A DNA stretch of 64,000 nucleotides from Pseudomonas putida. GTDB taxonomy: Bacteria; Pseudomonadota; Gammaproteobacteria; Pseudomonadales; Pseudomonadaceae. Below are positions 37,504-46,313 of the stretch, piece after piece. The notes under the pieces are model-generated. The model ran no database searches. It had not been told where the DNA came from and saw only the letters and a list, made by a program, of their open reading frames with translations. The position numbers were made by a program, and so were the translations under genes. Numbering within the stretch: the first letter of the stretch is position 1; every line of letters begins with the position of its first letter. The stretch covers positions 62,001 to 126,000 of the forward strand of contig NZ_MKZO01000007.1 in assembly GCF_001941965.1 (NCBI RefSeq). Direction: 5' to 3'.

Positions 37504-38394
37504 TCAGCCTTCGCTGAGTTTCAGGTGGTCGATGAAGGTCCTGAGGGTGGCGGAGGCGGCGTCGTATTTGCGGAACGCCAGCAGCAGCGAGCGTTGCGCC
37601 CAGTCTTCGGCCAGCGGCACCGCCTTCAGCGAATGACTGCGCTGGTACTGGCTGACCACGCTGCGCGGCAGCACCGCCACGCCCAGACCGGCGGACACCA
37701 GACGGCACATGCAGTCGAAGCTGCTGATCCGGATGCGCAGGCGCAGGGCCATGCCGAGTTTTTCCGCCTCGCGGGTGAGCAGCATATGCACCGAGCTTTC
37801 AAGATGCGGGCCGACGAACTCGTGCTCCAGGGCATCACGGAACGGCACCGACTTGCGCTGGGCCAGGGCATGGCCGGCGGGGACCACCAGGGTCAGTTGG
37901 TCGTTGCGGTACGGCAGGGTTTCCAGGCCCTGGGCAGCGGTCTGCGAGGCGATGATGCCGAGGTCGGCGCGGCCGTCGGCCACCGCCCGCACCACCGCCG
38001 AACCGACCCGTTCCTCGATATCGAATTTGATCTGCGGGTACAGCTCGGCAAAGCCGGCCACGTCCTGGGGCAGGAACTGCGACAGCGCCGAGGTGATGGC
38101 GTGGATGCGGATATGCCCCTTCACCCCGCTGGCGTAGTCGCCCAGTTCGGTGTCCAGTTGGGCCAGGGTCTGCTTGAGCTGGCGGGCGTAGAACAGCAGC
38201 GACTGCCCTGCCGGGGTCAACTCGACGCCGCGGGCATTGCGGATCAGCAACGGCGAGCCGATCTGCGCCTCCAGCTCGCTGATGCGCTTGCTGATGGCCG
38301 ACACCGCCAGGTGCTTGATCCGCGCGGCGCGGGTCAGGTTGCGCTCCTGGGCGACGGTGATGAACAGGTCGAGGCTGGTCAGGTCGTAGCGCAT
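37504..38394 (-). CDS. LysR family transcriptional regulator
   Basis: The 296-residue protein opens LTSLDLFITVAQERNLTRAARIKHLAVSAISKRISELE, close to the tricarballylate/citrate-type LysR group, and carries VKGHIRIHAITSALSQFLP in the effector domain. It lies 10 bases downstream of the TetR gene and 141 bases upstream of aconitase, all on one strand, and is the best candidate to control the aconitase-lactonase-transporter genes. The start at 38394 is the last one compatible with the DNA-binding domain; the frame further upstream overlaps TetR. Confidence 0.87.
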   Translation of the reverse strand: MRYDLTSLDLFITVAQERNLTRAARIKHLAVSAISKRISELEAQIGSPLLIRNARGVELTPAGQSLLFYARQLKQTLAQLDTELGDYASGVKGHIRIHAITSALSQFLPQDVAGFAELYPQIKFDIEERVGSAVVRAVADGRADLGIIASQTAAQGLETLPYRNDQLTLVVPAGHALAQRKSVPFRDALEHEFVGPHLESSVHMLLTREAEKLGMALRLRIRISSFDCMCRLVSAGLGVAVLPRSVVSQYQRSHSLKAVPLAEDWAQRSLLLAFRKYDAASATLRTFIDHLKLSEG

Positions 38395-38404
38395 GGGCGG
38401 ATCC

Positions 38405-38965
38405 TCATTCGGCCAGCAGGGCCAGGGCGCGGCGGGTGACCCGCTCGATCGGCGCCGGATCGTTGTAGATGCGCGCCAGGAGGATCGCGCCTTCGTAGTC
38501 GGCGACCATCTGCTGGCCCAGTTCCCTCGCCTGCTCGTCATCGGCAATCGGCTTGAAGAGCAAGGCGCAGGCCGCCGCCCAGTCATCGAAAAAGGCCCGC
38601 ACCGGCGCCATCAGTTCCGGCTTGCCGTAGCTGGCGTCCACCGCCACCACGCCCATCAGGCAGCCGATGGCATCGCCCTGGAACAGGCGCATGGCGCGGC
38701 GGCCCATGGTTTCCAGGCGCTCGGCAGGGCTCAGGGCCTGGTCGGCGGTGATGGCGAACAGGCCCTCGGCCAGGCCCTTGTGGGTCCAGTCGAGGACATC
38801 GCGCAGCAGCGATTCCTTGTTCGGGTAGTGGTGATAGAAGGATGCCTTGGTCAGCCCGCAGGCGGCAGCCAGGGTATCCATGGTGGTGCCGTGATAACCC
38901 AGGCGCTTGAAGGTGCTGGCGCACTGTAACAGCAGGTCATCACGGGAAATCTTCGGCGGTCGCAT
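38405..38965 (-). CDS. TetR family transcriptional regulator
   Basis: The 186-residue repressor has the TetR helix-turn-helix (GYHGTTMDTLAAACGLTKASFYHHYPNKESLL, residues 23-54) and an all-alpha ligand domain. It is divergent from the enoyl-CoA hydratase gene, with the inverted operator pair described at 39031, and is followed closely by a LysR gene. A CoA thioester or fatty-acid-like ligand is a fair inference from its neighbour. Confidence 0.9.
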   Translation of the reverse strand: MRPPKISRDDLLLQCASTFKRLGYHGTTMDTLAAACGLTKASFYHHYPNKESLLRDVLDWTHKGLAEGLFAITADQALSPAERLETMGRRAMRLFQGDAIGCLMGVVAVDASYGKPELMAPVRAFFDDWAAACALLFKPIADDEQARELGQQMVADYEGAILLARIYNDPAPIERVTRRALALLAE

Positions 38966-39030
38966 GGCCGGGCGTCCTCTCGATCAAGGGCGGTGATTCT
39001 AGGGTATAAGCGCAGCCCGCTCAATTTGAC

Positions 39031-39083
39031 GGTTACCGAACGTTTGTTTAGTTTCATCAAACCGAACAAACGGTCAGTAAACC
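39031..39083. promoter_or_regulatory. TetR operator pair
   Basis: GGTTACCGAACGTTTGTTTA (39031-39050) and ACCGAACAAACGGTCAGTAA (from 39061) are inverted versions of the same AACAAACGnTCnGTAA sequence. They span the gap between the divergent TetR and enoyl-CoA hydratase genes and fit a repressor that controls both. Confidence 0.65.
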
Positions 39084-39106
39084 TCAACGATGCAGGAGAG
39101 CGAGTG

Positions 39107-39904
39107 ATGAGTGAAGCCAACAGTGGACCGGGGCGGGTCAGCCGCGAGCAGCGTGGACCTGTGTTTCTCATCGGCCTGGACCGGGCCGGCAAGCGCAACG
39201 CCTTCGACAGCGCCCTGCTTGGCGAGCTGTCCCTGGCGCTGGGCGAGTACGAAAGCAACGATGAGTTGCGTTGTGCCGTGGTGTTTGCCCATGGCGCGCA
39301 TTTCACCGCCGGGCTGGACCTGATGGAACTGGCGCCAAAGCTGGCCTCGGGCGCGTTAGCCTATCCGCCGGGCGGGATCGATCCCTGGGGTGTCGGCGGC
39401 AGGCGGCGGCGCAAGCCGGTGGTGGTGGCCGTGAATGGCACCTGCTGGACAGCAGGGATCGAGCTGATGCTGAACGCCGATATCGTCGTCGCCGAACGGG
39501 ATGCGCGCTTCGCCCATCTGGAAGTGCTGCGCGGGATCGCCCCCCTGGGTGGGTCCAGCGTGCGCTTTACGCGGGCGGCGGGCTGGAGCGACGCCATGCG
39601 TTACCTGCTGACCGGCGATGAGTTCGATGCGGCAGAAGCGCTGCGGATGAGGTTGGTGACCGAGGTGGTGGAGCCGGGTGAGGCATTGGCGCGCGCCCTC
39701 GAGTTCGCCGGGAAGATTGCCCTGGCGGCGCCGCTGGGGGTGCAGGCCACCTTGGAGTCGGCGTTTGCTGCGCAGGATGAGGGGGATGCCGCGGCGCTGG
39801 CATTGCTGGACGAACAGATGCTCAGGTTGATCCGCAGCGAAGATGCCCGGGAGGGGGTGATGGCGATGATGCAGAAGCGGGCTCCGGTCTTCAAAGGTCG
39901 CTGA
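39107..39904 (+). CDS. Enoyl-CoA hydratase/isomerase (crotonase) family protein
   Basis: The 265-residue protein has crotonase features: DRAGKRNAFDSALLGEL, the oxyanion segment AHGAHFTAGLDLMEL and VAVNGTCWTAGIELMLNADIVVAERDARF. The two glutamates of classical hydratases are not both evident (LEVLRGIAPLGG), so hydratase versus isomerase or hydrolase activity is open. GGAG precedes the ATG at 39107. It is controlled, by position, by the divergent TetR repressor. Confidence 0.88.
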   Translation: MSEANSGPGRVSREQRGPVFLIGLDRAGKRNAFDSALLGELSLALGEYESNDELRCAVVFAHGAHFTAGLDLMELAPKLASGALAYPPGGIDPWGVGGRRRRKPVVVAVNGTCWTAGIELMLNADIVVAERDARFAHLEVLRGIAPLGGSSVRFTRAAGWSDAMRYLLTGDEFDAAEALRMRLVTEVVEPGEALARALEFAGKIALAAPLGVQATLESAFAAQDEGDAAALALLDEQMLRLIRSEDAREGVMAMMQKRAPVFKGR

Positions 39905-39913
39905 ACACTTACC

Positions 39914-39936
39914 GGCCTCATCGCGGCGATGAGGCC
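39914..39936. terminator. Short perfect hairpin after the crotonase gene
   Basis: GGCCTCATCG pairs with CGATGAGGCC around three bases. It is the same outer-end sequence as the REPIN elements with the middle missing, like the hairpin at 11628. There is no T-tract, so termination is only possible. Confidence 0.55.
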
Positions 39937-39966
39937 CTCGAACCCACCAAAGACGGAACGAAAACA

Positions 39967-40821
39967 GTGCAAATCCACCTGCCAGCCCGAGACGGCTACC
40001 CAATCACGGCCACCCGCTACGAGGCCAGCGGCACACCTCACGGCAACCTGCTCCTGGCTGGCGCCACCGGCGTGCAGCAGCGCTTCTACCGACGCTTCGC
40101 CGAGTACGCAGCACGCCGTGGCTTCAATGTCATGACCCTGGACTATCGCGGTGTCGGCCAATCCCGCCCGCCCTCGCTCAAGGGCTTCGAGATGTCCTAC
40201 CTCGACTGGGCGTACCAGGACCTCGCCGCCGCTGTCGACCTGCTCGCCGCCGAAAACCTGCCCCTCTACTGGGTCGGCCACTCCTTCGGCGGTCATGCCA
40301 TCGGCCTGCTGCCCAACCACCGGCACCTGCGCGCCTGCTACAGCTTCGGCAGCGGCGCCGGCTGGGCGGGCTGGATGCCGCCCCTGGAAGCGATGAAAGT
40401 CAGGCTGTTATGGACCGCCATCCTGCCGCTGATCATCCGCGCCAGGGGCTACATGGCCTGGAGCCTGCTGGGCATGGGCGACGACTTGCCGCTGGGGGTC
40501 TATCGCGACTGGAAACGCTGGTGCCGCTACCCGCATTACTACTTCGACGATCCGGACATGCCGCATGTCCACGACGCCTACGCCAGCGTGCGCCTGCCCT
40601 GTGTCTTCGCCACCGCCACCGACGACCCCTGGGCCCCGCCGCGTTCACGGGATGCCTTCGTCAAGGCTTATCGCAATGCCGCCCTGACCCTGCCGGATAT
40701 CCAGCCACAGGGCGAACGCAGCATCGGTCACATGGGTTATTTCCGCGAAGGCTCCGAAGCGCTGTGGGACGAGGCGCTGGACTGGCTGCTCAGCCATGCA
40801 CCGATTGCAGTCGCGCAATGA
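39967..40821 (+). CDS. Alpha/beta hydrolase
   Basis: The 284-residue protein is an alpha/beta hydrolase of the YheT-like/serine aminopeptidase group: LLLAGATGVQQRFYRRFAEYAA, FNVMTLDYRGVGQS, and nucleophile elbow VGHSFGGHAIGL; the late His is likely in SIGHMGYF and the acid in FATATDDPW. It starts at a GTG with only a weak GGAA upstream. Whether it shares a transcript with the preceding crotonase gene is unclear because a hairpin lies between. Substrate unknown. Confidence 0.85.
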   Translation: MQIHLPARDGYPITATRYEASGTPHGNLLLAGATGVQQRFYRRFAEYAARRGFNVMTLDYRGVGQSRPPSLKGFEMSYLDWAYQDLAAAVDLLAAENLPLYWVGHSFGGHAIGLLPNHRHLRACYSFGSGAGWAGWMPPLEAMKVRLLWTAILPLIIRARGYMAWSLLGMGDDLPLGVYRDWKRWCRYPHYYFDDPDMPHVHDAYASVRLPCVFATATDDPWAPPRSRDAFVKAYRNAALTLPDIQPQGERSIGHMGYFREGSEALWDEALDWLLSHAPIAVAQ

Positions 40822-40900
40822 CTGCTGACCGGACTGCACGTTTCATTGCCCTGCGGTCAGGGCGTAGGCTGGACTTCCGCTCACTTTCAGGACGAAGCCC

Positions 40901-41380
40901 ATGGCCGAAAAACAACACCACTACGCCGTCACTGTCACCTGGACCGGCAACCAGGGCACGGGGACGGCGTCCTATCGGGGCTACAGCCGCGACCATCTGA
41001 TCCAGGGCGACGGTAAGCCGGCGATCGAAGGCTCGTCGGACCCAGCCTTCCGCGGCGATCCGGCGCGCTGGAATCCGGAGGAGTTGCTGCTGGCCTCGCT
41101 TTCAGCCTGCCACAAGCTCTGGTACCTGGGGCTGTGCGCCGAGGCCGGGATCGTGGTGCAGGCGTATGAAGACCGCGCGGAAGGCGAGATGGTCGAGGAA
41201 GCCAATGGCGCGGGGCAATTCACCTCGGTGACTTTGAGGCCGAAGGTGACCCTGGCTGCGGGCGCGGACCTGGAGCAGGCGCGGACGCTGCATCGGTTGG
41301 CGCATCAGAAGTGCTTTATTGCGCGGTCGGTGAATTTTCCGGTGGAGCATGAGGTGGAGTTGGTGCTGCATCCATCTTGA
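40901..41380 (+). CDS. OsmC family peroxidase
   Basis: The 159-residue protein has the OsmC/Ohr fold with two redox cysteines, Cys70 in LASLSACHKLWYLGL and Cys138 in HQKCFIARSVNFP. Such proteins reduce organic or lipid hydroperoxides. The sequence YRGYSRDHLIQGDGKPAIEGSSDPAFRGDPARWNPEELL is typical of the OsmC-like subgroup rather than OhrA. AGGA lies 8 bases before the ATG. Confidence 0.9.
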   Translation: MAEKQHHYAVTVTWTGNQGTGTASYRGYSRDHLIQGDGKPAIEGSSDPAFRGDPARWNPEELLLASLSACHKLWYLGLCAEAGIVVQAYEDRAEGEMVEEANGAGQFTSVTLRPKVTLAAGADLEQARTLHRLAHQKCFIARSVNFPVEHEVELVLHPS

Positions 41381-41391
41381 GGCCACCGCAA

Positions 41392-41487
41392 ACCCTGTGG
41401 GAGCTGGCTTGCCAGCGATGAGGCCGGCCTGAGCAATGATGCTGTCAGATAGGGCCAAATCGCTGGCAAGCCAGCTCCCACAGGGTC
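41392..41487. repeat. REP doublet in reversed orientation
   Basis: CCTGTGGGAGCTGGCTTGCC AGCGAT is followed by about 35 bases and then ATCGCTGGCAAGCCAGCTCC CACAGG. The ATCGC ends point inward, the opposite of the other doublets. It lies between the convergent OsmC and LysR genes. Confidence 0.88.
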
Positions 41488-41497
41488 CGTGTGACGC

Positions 41498-42409
41498 TCA
41501 GTCCCGCGAAACACCCTCCTCCAGCGACGTCCACAAACTGCGCAACGTCGGGTTCTGGTTGGCACTGGCCCGATACGACCGAATCTCCAGCCGGGTACTC
41601 CACTCCTCCCCGCCAGCCCGCACCAGCCGGCCCTGCTCCAGCTCCTCGGCCACCGCACTCTGCGGCAGCCACGCCACCCCATGCCCGTCGATGGCCATGC
41701 GCATCAGCAGCATGGCCATGTCCGCCTCGTAACAGCGCTCCAGGGCACAGGCCGAAGGCCCGTTCTTGATCACGATATCCGCCACCCGCCCAAGAAAGGT
41801 CGTGGCGGTGTAGGCCAGGTGCGGCACCGGCCGCGCCGAGCTGCCCGGCAAGCGGTAGCGCGGCTTGCCCTGGGCATCCGGGGCGCACACCGGCAGGAAC
41901 GGATCGTGCCCGAGGGTCAGGCTGCCGAAACGGCTGGCATCCATGAGGATCGGCGCCAGCGCGTGGTGATAGACGATCATCAGGTCGCAGCCACCCTCCT
42001 CCAGGGCGATCACTGCGTCATGGATATTCGCCGCCACCACCCGCGCATTGAAACGACCGTTGCGCTGCTGGAACTGGTCGAGCCAGCGCGGCAGGAAGGT
42101 CATCGACAGGCTGTGCCCGGCCGTGATGCGGATCGAACGCCCGGGCATCCGCTCCACCTCACGCAACGCCGAACGCAAGCGCAACAGGCCGGCCAGTGCC
42201 TCACGGCCTTCCTCGCAGAAGATCCGTCCTGCCGGGGTCAGTTGCACCGGATAGGTTCCCCGGTCCACCAGTTCCACTCCGACCCACTCCTCCAGCGAAC
42301 GGATCCGCCGCGACAGCGCCGACTGGGTCACGCAGCGCACTTCCGCCGCCCGGGAAAAATTCTTCCATTCGGCGATCGCCAACAGATCGTCCAGCCATTT
42401 GATTTGCAT
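41498..42409 (-). CDS. LysR family transcriptional regulator
   Basis: The 303-residue protein has KWLDDLLAIAEWKNFSRAAE with recognition helix VTQSALSRRIRSLEEW, then an effector domain (HSLSMTFLPRWLDQF). This resembles the HypT/DctA-associated LysR group. It is divergent from the dicarboxylate/amino-acid symporter gene and probably regulates it along with the downstream racemase. Confidence 0.88.
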   Translation of the reverse strand: MQIKWLDDLLAIAEWKNFSRAAEVRCVTQSALSRRIRSLEEWVGVELVDRGTYPVQLTPAGRIFCEEGREALAGLLRLRSALREVERMPGRSIRITAGHSLSMTFLPRWLDQFQQRNGRFNARVVAANIHDAVIALEEGGCDLMIVYHHALAPILMDASRFGSLTLGHDPFLPVCAPDAQGKPRYRLPGSSARPVPHLAYTATTFLGRVADIVIKNGPSACALERCYEADMAMLLMRMAIDGHGVAWLPQSAVAEELEQGRLVRAGGEEWSTRLEIRSYRASANQNPTLRSLWTSLEEGVSRD

Positions 42410-42492
42410 GCCGCCACCTCGCTGCGAGACGCCAGTGTACTGCTGCCCCGCCCCATCCCGTCAGGCGTTTCGCCAAACTATTCCAAAAGCGC

Positions 42493-42515
42493 ATGAGCCC
42501 ATCGGGATTACTCAT
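42493..42515. promoter_or_regulatory. Candidate LysR operator upstream of the symporter gene
   Basis: ATGAG and CTCAT form a dyad with 13 bases between, in the 198-base gap between the LysR gene and the symporter gene. Arms are short and the call is tentative. Confidence 0.3.
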
Positions 42516-42607
42516 CAAGCCCCTGGGGCGGCGTTCCTACAATCGCCGCCATGGGCCGGTACCCCACCGCCCTCGACCGACAGAACAACAACATCGAAGA
42601 GGCTTAC

Positions 42608-43891
42608 ATGAACAACAATCGACTTCCGCGCCGCATCGGCTACGGCATCGTGCTCGGCGTGCTGATCGGCTGGGCCTGCCATCACTTCGCGGGAAGCGAA
42701 CAGCAGGCGAAGGACATCGCCGCCTATTTCTCCATGGTCACCGATATCTTCCTGCGCCTGATCAAGATGATCATCGCGCCGCTGGTCTTCGCCACCCTGG
42801 TCGGCGGGATCGCCAGCCTGGGCAATTCGCGCTCGGTGGGGCGCATCGGCCTGCGTGCCATGCTCTGGTTCGTTACGGCCTCGGCGGTGTCCCTGGCGAT
42901 CGGCATGGGCCTGGTCAACCTGTTCCAGCCCGGCGCCGGGTTGAACATGGATATCAGCCAGCACGCCACTGCACCGCTGGCGGTGAATACCGGCGACTTC
43001 AGCCTCAAGGTGTTCATCAGCCATGTGTTCCCGCGCAGCTTCGCCGAGGCCATGGCCAATAACGAAATCCTGCAGATCGTGGTGTTCTCGCTGTTCTTCG
43101 GCTTTGCCCTGGCCGCAGTCAAGCGTGCCGGCTACAACGGCATCGTCAACGCCGTGGACGAGCTGGCCAAGGTCATGTTCCGCATCACCGACTACGTGAT
43201 GGCCTTCGCCCCTGTAGGCGTGTTCGCCGCCATGGCCTCGGCCATCACCGTGCAGGGTCTGGGCCTGCTGCTGGACTTCGGCAAGCTGATCGCCCAGTTC
43301 TACCTGGGTATCGGCCTGCTCTGGGTGGTGCTGTTCGGCGCCGGCTACCTGTTCCTCGGACGCAGCGTATTCCACCTCGGCAAGCTGATCCGCGAGCCGG
43401 TGCTTCTGGCCTTCTCCACTGCCAGCAGCGAGTCGGCCTACCCGAAGACCATGGAAGCCCTGGAGAAATTCGGTGCGCCGAAACGGGTGTCGAGCTTCGT
43501 CCTGCCCCTTGGCTACTCGTTCAACCTTGACGGTTCGATGATGTACCAGGCCTTCGCCATCATGTTCATCGCCCAGGCCTACAACATCGACCTGAGCTTT
43601 ACCCAGCAACTGCTGATCCTGCTGACCCTGATGATCACCAGCAAGGGCATGGCCGGGGTGGCGCGGGCGTCGGTGGTAGTGGTCGCGGCGACCCTGCCGA
43701 TGTTCAACCTGCCGGAAGCCGGGCTGCTGCTGATCCTCGGTATCGACCAGTTCCTCGATATGGCCCGCACCGCGACCAATGTGGTGGGCAACAGCATCGC
43801 CACGGCGGTGGTGGCCAAGGCCGAGGCCGGGCGGACCGAAGAAGAAGATCAACCCGAAGCCGCCCGTCCGTCCGCCGCCTCCGTTGCCTGA
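42608..43891 (+). CDS. Dicarboxylate/amino acid:cation symporter (DAACS family)
   Basis: The 427-residue protein has the GltPh/DctA/GltP architecture: eight membrane helices and the re-entrant hairpins, with TASSESAYPKTMEALEKFG (HP1 serine-rich loop), GYSFNLDGSMMYQAFA (NMDGT-like motif in TM7) and LDMARTATNVVGNSIATAVV (TM8 Asp and Arg/Asn substrate contacts). It imports C4-dicarboxylates or acidic amino acids. It is followed after 10 bases by the racemase gene, which favours aspartate or glutamate, perhaps D-forms, as cargo. GAGG precedes the ATG. Confidence 0.9.
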   Translation: MNNNRLPRRIGYGIVLGVLIGWACHHFAGSEQQAKDIAAYFSMVTDIFLRLIKMIIAPLVFATLVGGIASLGNSRSVGRIGLRAMLWFVTASAVSLAIGMGLVNLFQPGAGLNMDISQHATAPLAVNTGDFSLKVFISHVFPRSFAEAMANNEILQIVVFSLFFGFALAAVKRAGYNGIVNAVDELAKVMFRITDYVMAFAPVGVFAAMASAITVQGLGLLLDFGKLIAQFYLGIGLLWVVLFGAGYLFLGRSVFHLGKLIREPVLLAFSTASSESAYPKTMEALEKFGAPKRVSSFVLPLGYSFNLDGSMMYQAFAIMFIAQAYNIDLSFTQQLLILLTLMITSKGMAGVARASVVVVAATLPMFNLPEAGLLLILGIDQFLDMARTATNVVGNSIATAVVAKAEAGRTEEEDQPEAARPSAASVA

Positions 43892-43901
43892 GAATCCCGT
43901 C

Positions 43902-45344
43902 ATGACCAAGACCCCACGCAAGCTCGGCATCGTCGGCGGCCTCGGCTCCCTGGCCGGTGGCGACCTGTTCTACAAGCTGGTGCGCTCCCGCGCGGTGCTG
44001 GAGGACCAGGACCGCTATCACTTCCTGTTCGAACAGCATCCGTTTCGCGACCTGAAGCTGCCGCTGGATCGCGGGGCGAACATGAATGCGCGCAAGTTCT
44101 ATGTGTTCCAGGTGTGTCGCTCGTTCGAGGCCAGCGGGGTGGATGCGGTGCTGCTGCCGTGTTTCGCCAGCCACAGCTTCCGCGCCGAGATTCAGGAGGA
44201 ACTGGGCATCCCGGTGCTGGACATGCTCGATGCCCTGGCCGAACACCTGCAACGCAGCGTTGTGCCGGGGACCCCGCTCGGAGTGATCGCCTCGGACTTC
44301 GTGCGCCATTCCGGGTTGCTTGAGCGTTACCTGGGCGGGCGTTATCCGCTGGTCTATCCCTCCACCGCGGAGCAGGAGGCGCTGATGCAGGCCATGTACG
44401 GCACTGGCGGGGTCAAGGATGGTCATCTCGACGGCCTGCCGCTGGAAACGCTGTACCAGGTCTGCCTGTCTCTGCAGGCCAGCGGCGCGCAGGTGATGGT
44501 GCCGGGCATGACCGAACTGTCGCTGGTCTGCGCCGACCTGCAACGGCGCGGCATCGCCACCCTGGACATCAACGAGATCTACGCCGGCTTCGCCATCCGC
44601 GAGCCCGGCGAAGAGCGCCGGCCACCCTTCAAACTGGGCATCGTCGGTGGCGTGGGGCCGGCGGCGACCGTGGATTTCATGGGCAAGGTGGTGGCCAGCA
44701 CCCCGGCGGGCAAGGACCAGGACCACCTGAAGATGGTGGTTGAGCAGAACCCGCAGATCCCCGACCGCACTGCCAACCTGCTGCACGCCGAGACCGATCC
44801 GACCCTGGCCCTCTACGCCACCTGCAAGCGCCTGGAAAGCGCCGGGGCCAATGCCATCGCCATTCCGTGCAACACCGCCCATGCCTTCGTCGAGCGGATC
44901 CAGGCACACCTGCGGGTGCCGATCGTCAATATGCTCGGCGAGACGGTCGAGCATATCCGTCGCACCCATGGTACGGACAAGGTGATCGGCTTGCTGGCCA
45001 CCTCCGGCACGGTGCAAAGCCAGGTCTATCACCAGGCCGCCGCCCAGGCCGGGCTGCAACTGCTCGCACCGGGGCATGATTACCAGGCCATGGTGATGGA
45101 GGCGATCTACGGGGAACGGGGGATCAAGGCGGGGTTTACCGAAGGGATCTGCCGCGAGCAGTTGCTGGTGGCGGCGGAACACCTCTGTGACCTGGGGGCC
45201 GAGGTGCTGATCCTCGGCTGTACCGAGCTGCCGCTGGTGCTCGGTCATTGCGAGGGATTTGCGCTGGGGGAGCATCGGGTGGCGCTGGTGGATCCGACGC
45301 TGGTGCTGGCGCGGGCTTGCGTGAACCTGGCGCTGGAGACTTAA
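43902..45344 (+). CDS. Tandem-domain aspartate/glutamate racemase family protein
   Basis: The 480-residue protein holds two Asp/Glu racemase domains in tandem (about 5-235 and 243-480); each starts KLGIVGG(L/V)G. The C-terminal domain has both catalytic cysteines, Cys323 (PCNTAHAF) and Cys440 (LGCTELPLVL). In the N-terminal domain the first is kept as Cys87 (LPCFASHSF) but the second is Met203 (VPGMTELSLV), so that domain is probably not a racemase and may be regulatory or structural. Usual family members have one domain of about 230 residues. It overlaps the convergent GntR gene at the stop. Confidence 0.88.
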   Translation: MTKTPRKLGIVGGLGSLAGGDLFYKLVRSRAVLEDQDRYHFLFEQHPFRDLKLPLDRGANMNARKFYVFQVCRSFEASGVDAVLLPCFASHSFRAEIQEELGIPVLDMLDALAEHLQRSVVPGTPLGVIASDFVRHSGLLERYLGGRYPLVYPSTAEQEALMQAMYGTGGVKDGHLDGLPLETLYQVCLSLQASGAQVMVPGMTELSLVCADLQRRGIATLDINEIYAGFAIREPGEERRPPFKLGIVGGVGPAATVDFMGKVVASTPAGKDQDHLKMVVEQNPQIPDRTANLLHAETDPTLALYATCKRLESAGANAIAIPCNTAHAFVERIQAHLRVPIVNMLGETVEHIRRTHGTDKVIGLLATSGTVQSQVYHQAAAQAGLQLLAPGHDYQAMVMEAIYGERGIKAGFTEGICREQLLVAAEHLCDLGAEVLILGCTELPLVLGHCEGFALGEHRVALVDPTLVLARACVNLALET

Positions 45345-46045
45345 GCGGCAAACACGATCCCGCAACGGGCCGCGGCATTGCGGATATGTTCCTGCATGGC
45401 CTTCTGCGCCGCAGCAGGTGAGTGCCGGGCCAGGGCGCGGAGGATCTTGCGGTGCTCCTGCCAGGTCTCCATGGCCCGCTCCGGACGAATGAACGGCAGC
45501 TTCTGGCTTTCGACGAAGATCGCCTCGCTGCTGGTGACGATATGCAGCATCGCCAGGTTGCCACCGGCTTCCAGCAGGCGCCGGTGGAAGGCGAAATCCA
45601 GCTGCGCCGCCGCCTCGAAGTTACCCGCCCGTAGCTCCACGCGCATGGCCTCGACATTCAGCTCCAGGGCATCCAGGTCGTCGGCGGTCAGGGCATTGGC
45701 GGCCTGGCCGGCAGCGAAGCCTTCCAGCACATAGCGCAACTGGAAGGTGTCCGCCGCACCGATCTGCGCGGCGAAAGGCCAGGCGAACCAGGGTGACTCA
45801 GCGCTCGGCGCAGGCTTCGCCGCCTGCACGAACACGCCCTTGCCCGGGTGCACGCTGACCACGCCCAACGCACTGAGGGACGACAACGCCTCGCGCAGGG
45901 ACGCCCGGCTGACCCCAAGGCGCTCCGCCAGATCACGCTGCGAAGGCAAGGCATCACCGGCCTGGTAGCCGCCGTCGCGGATCAGTTGCTGGATAGCCTG
46001 TAGAGCCTGCTCCGGGACGGCGCTGCGGGTGGGAGTTTCGAACAT
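45341..46045 (-). CDS. GntR family regulator, FadR subfamily
   Basis: The 234-residue protein has the GntR winged helix (GDALPSQRDLAERLGVSRASLREALSSLSALGVVSV, about residues 30-65) and an FCD all-helical effector domain with the metal/ligand histidines (DFAFHRRLLEAGG, EHRKILRAL, MQEHIRNA). It is divergent from the ABC transporter genes. No ribosome site is clear for the ATG at 46045, and a GTG at 46096 would add 17 residues. The operator repeat at 46047 touches this start codon, which suggests autoregulation. Confidence 0.87.
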   Translation of the reverse strand: MFETPTRSAVPEQALQAIQQLIRDGGYQAGDALPSQRDLAERLGVSRASLREALSSLSALGVVSVHPGKGVFVQAAKPAPSAESPWFAWPFAAQIGAADTFQLRYVLEGFAAGQAANALTADDLDALELNVEAMRVELRAGNFEAAAQLDFAFHRRLLEAGGNLAMLHIVTSSEAIFVESQKLPFIRPERAMETWQEHRKILRALARHSPAAAQKAMQEHIRNAAARCGIVFAA

Positions 46046-46046
46046 A

Positions 46047-46059
46047 TGTTCAGACCAGT
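46047..46059. promoter_or_regulatory. GntR operator copy 1
   Basis: TGTTCAGACCAGT lies immediately upstream of the GntR ATG. An identical 13-mer occurs at 46194. The complement ACTGGTCTGAACA is of the type bound by FadR-subfamily GntR proteins. Confidence 0.6.
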
Positions 46060-46193
46060 CGGAACGGAAGATGCGCTGTTTTACGTCCTTTCTCACCTAT
46101 CACGCAAGTTTGGCCCCATCCTGGCGCAGCCCCGTGGCGCCTGCCTTTTCTCGGGGCATCTGCGCTTTCTCCGCCGTTGATTCGCCGCACAAC

Positions 46194-46206
46194 TGTTCAG
46201 ACCAGT
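46194..46206. promoter_or_regulatory. GntR operator copy 2
   Basis: This is the second identical TGTTCAGACCAGT, in the same orientation and 147 bases from the first, lying 108 bases upstream of the binding-protein gene. Paired sites could allow looping over the divergent promoters. Confidence 0.6.
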
Positions 46207-46313
46207 AATACCGCGCAAGCACCGGCTTCCAGCGCATTTCCATGGTTTTTTCGCGAGTTGGCACGGCGGCTGCAATAGCCGGAAACACACCTTTCCGCTG
46301 CGAGGCACCGACC

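Noticed and set aside
40901..41380. OsmC gene considered as ohr
   Set aside because: The sequence around both cysteines and the central loop fits the OsmC-like group better than organic hydroperoxide resistance proteins.
46045..46096. Longer GntR start at the GTG at 46096
   Set aside because: It would add 17 residues with no similarity to the family and cover the operator copy at 46047; it remains possible because neither start has a clear ribosome site.
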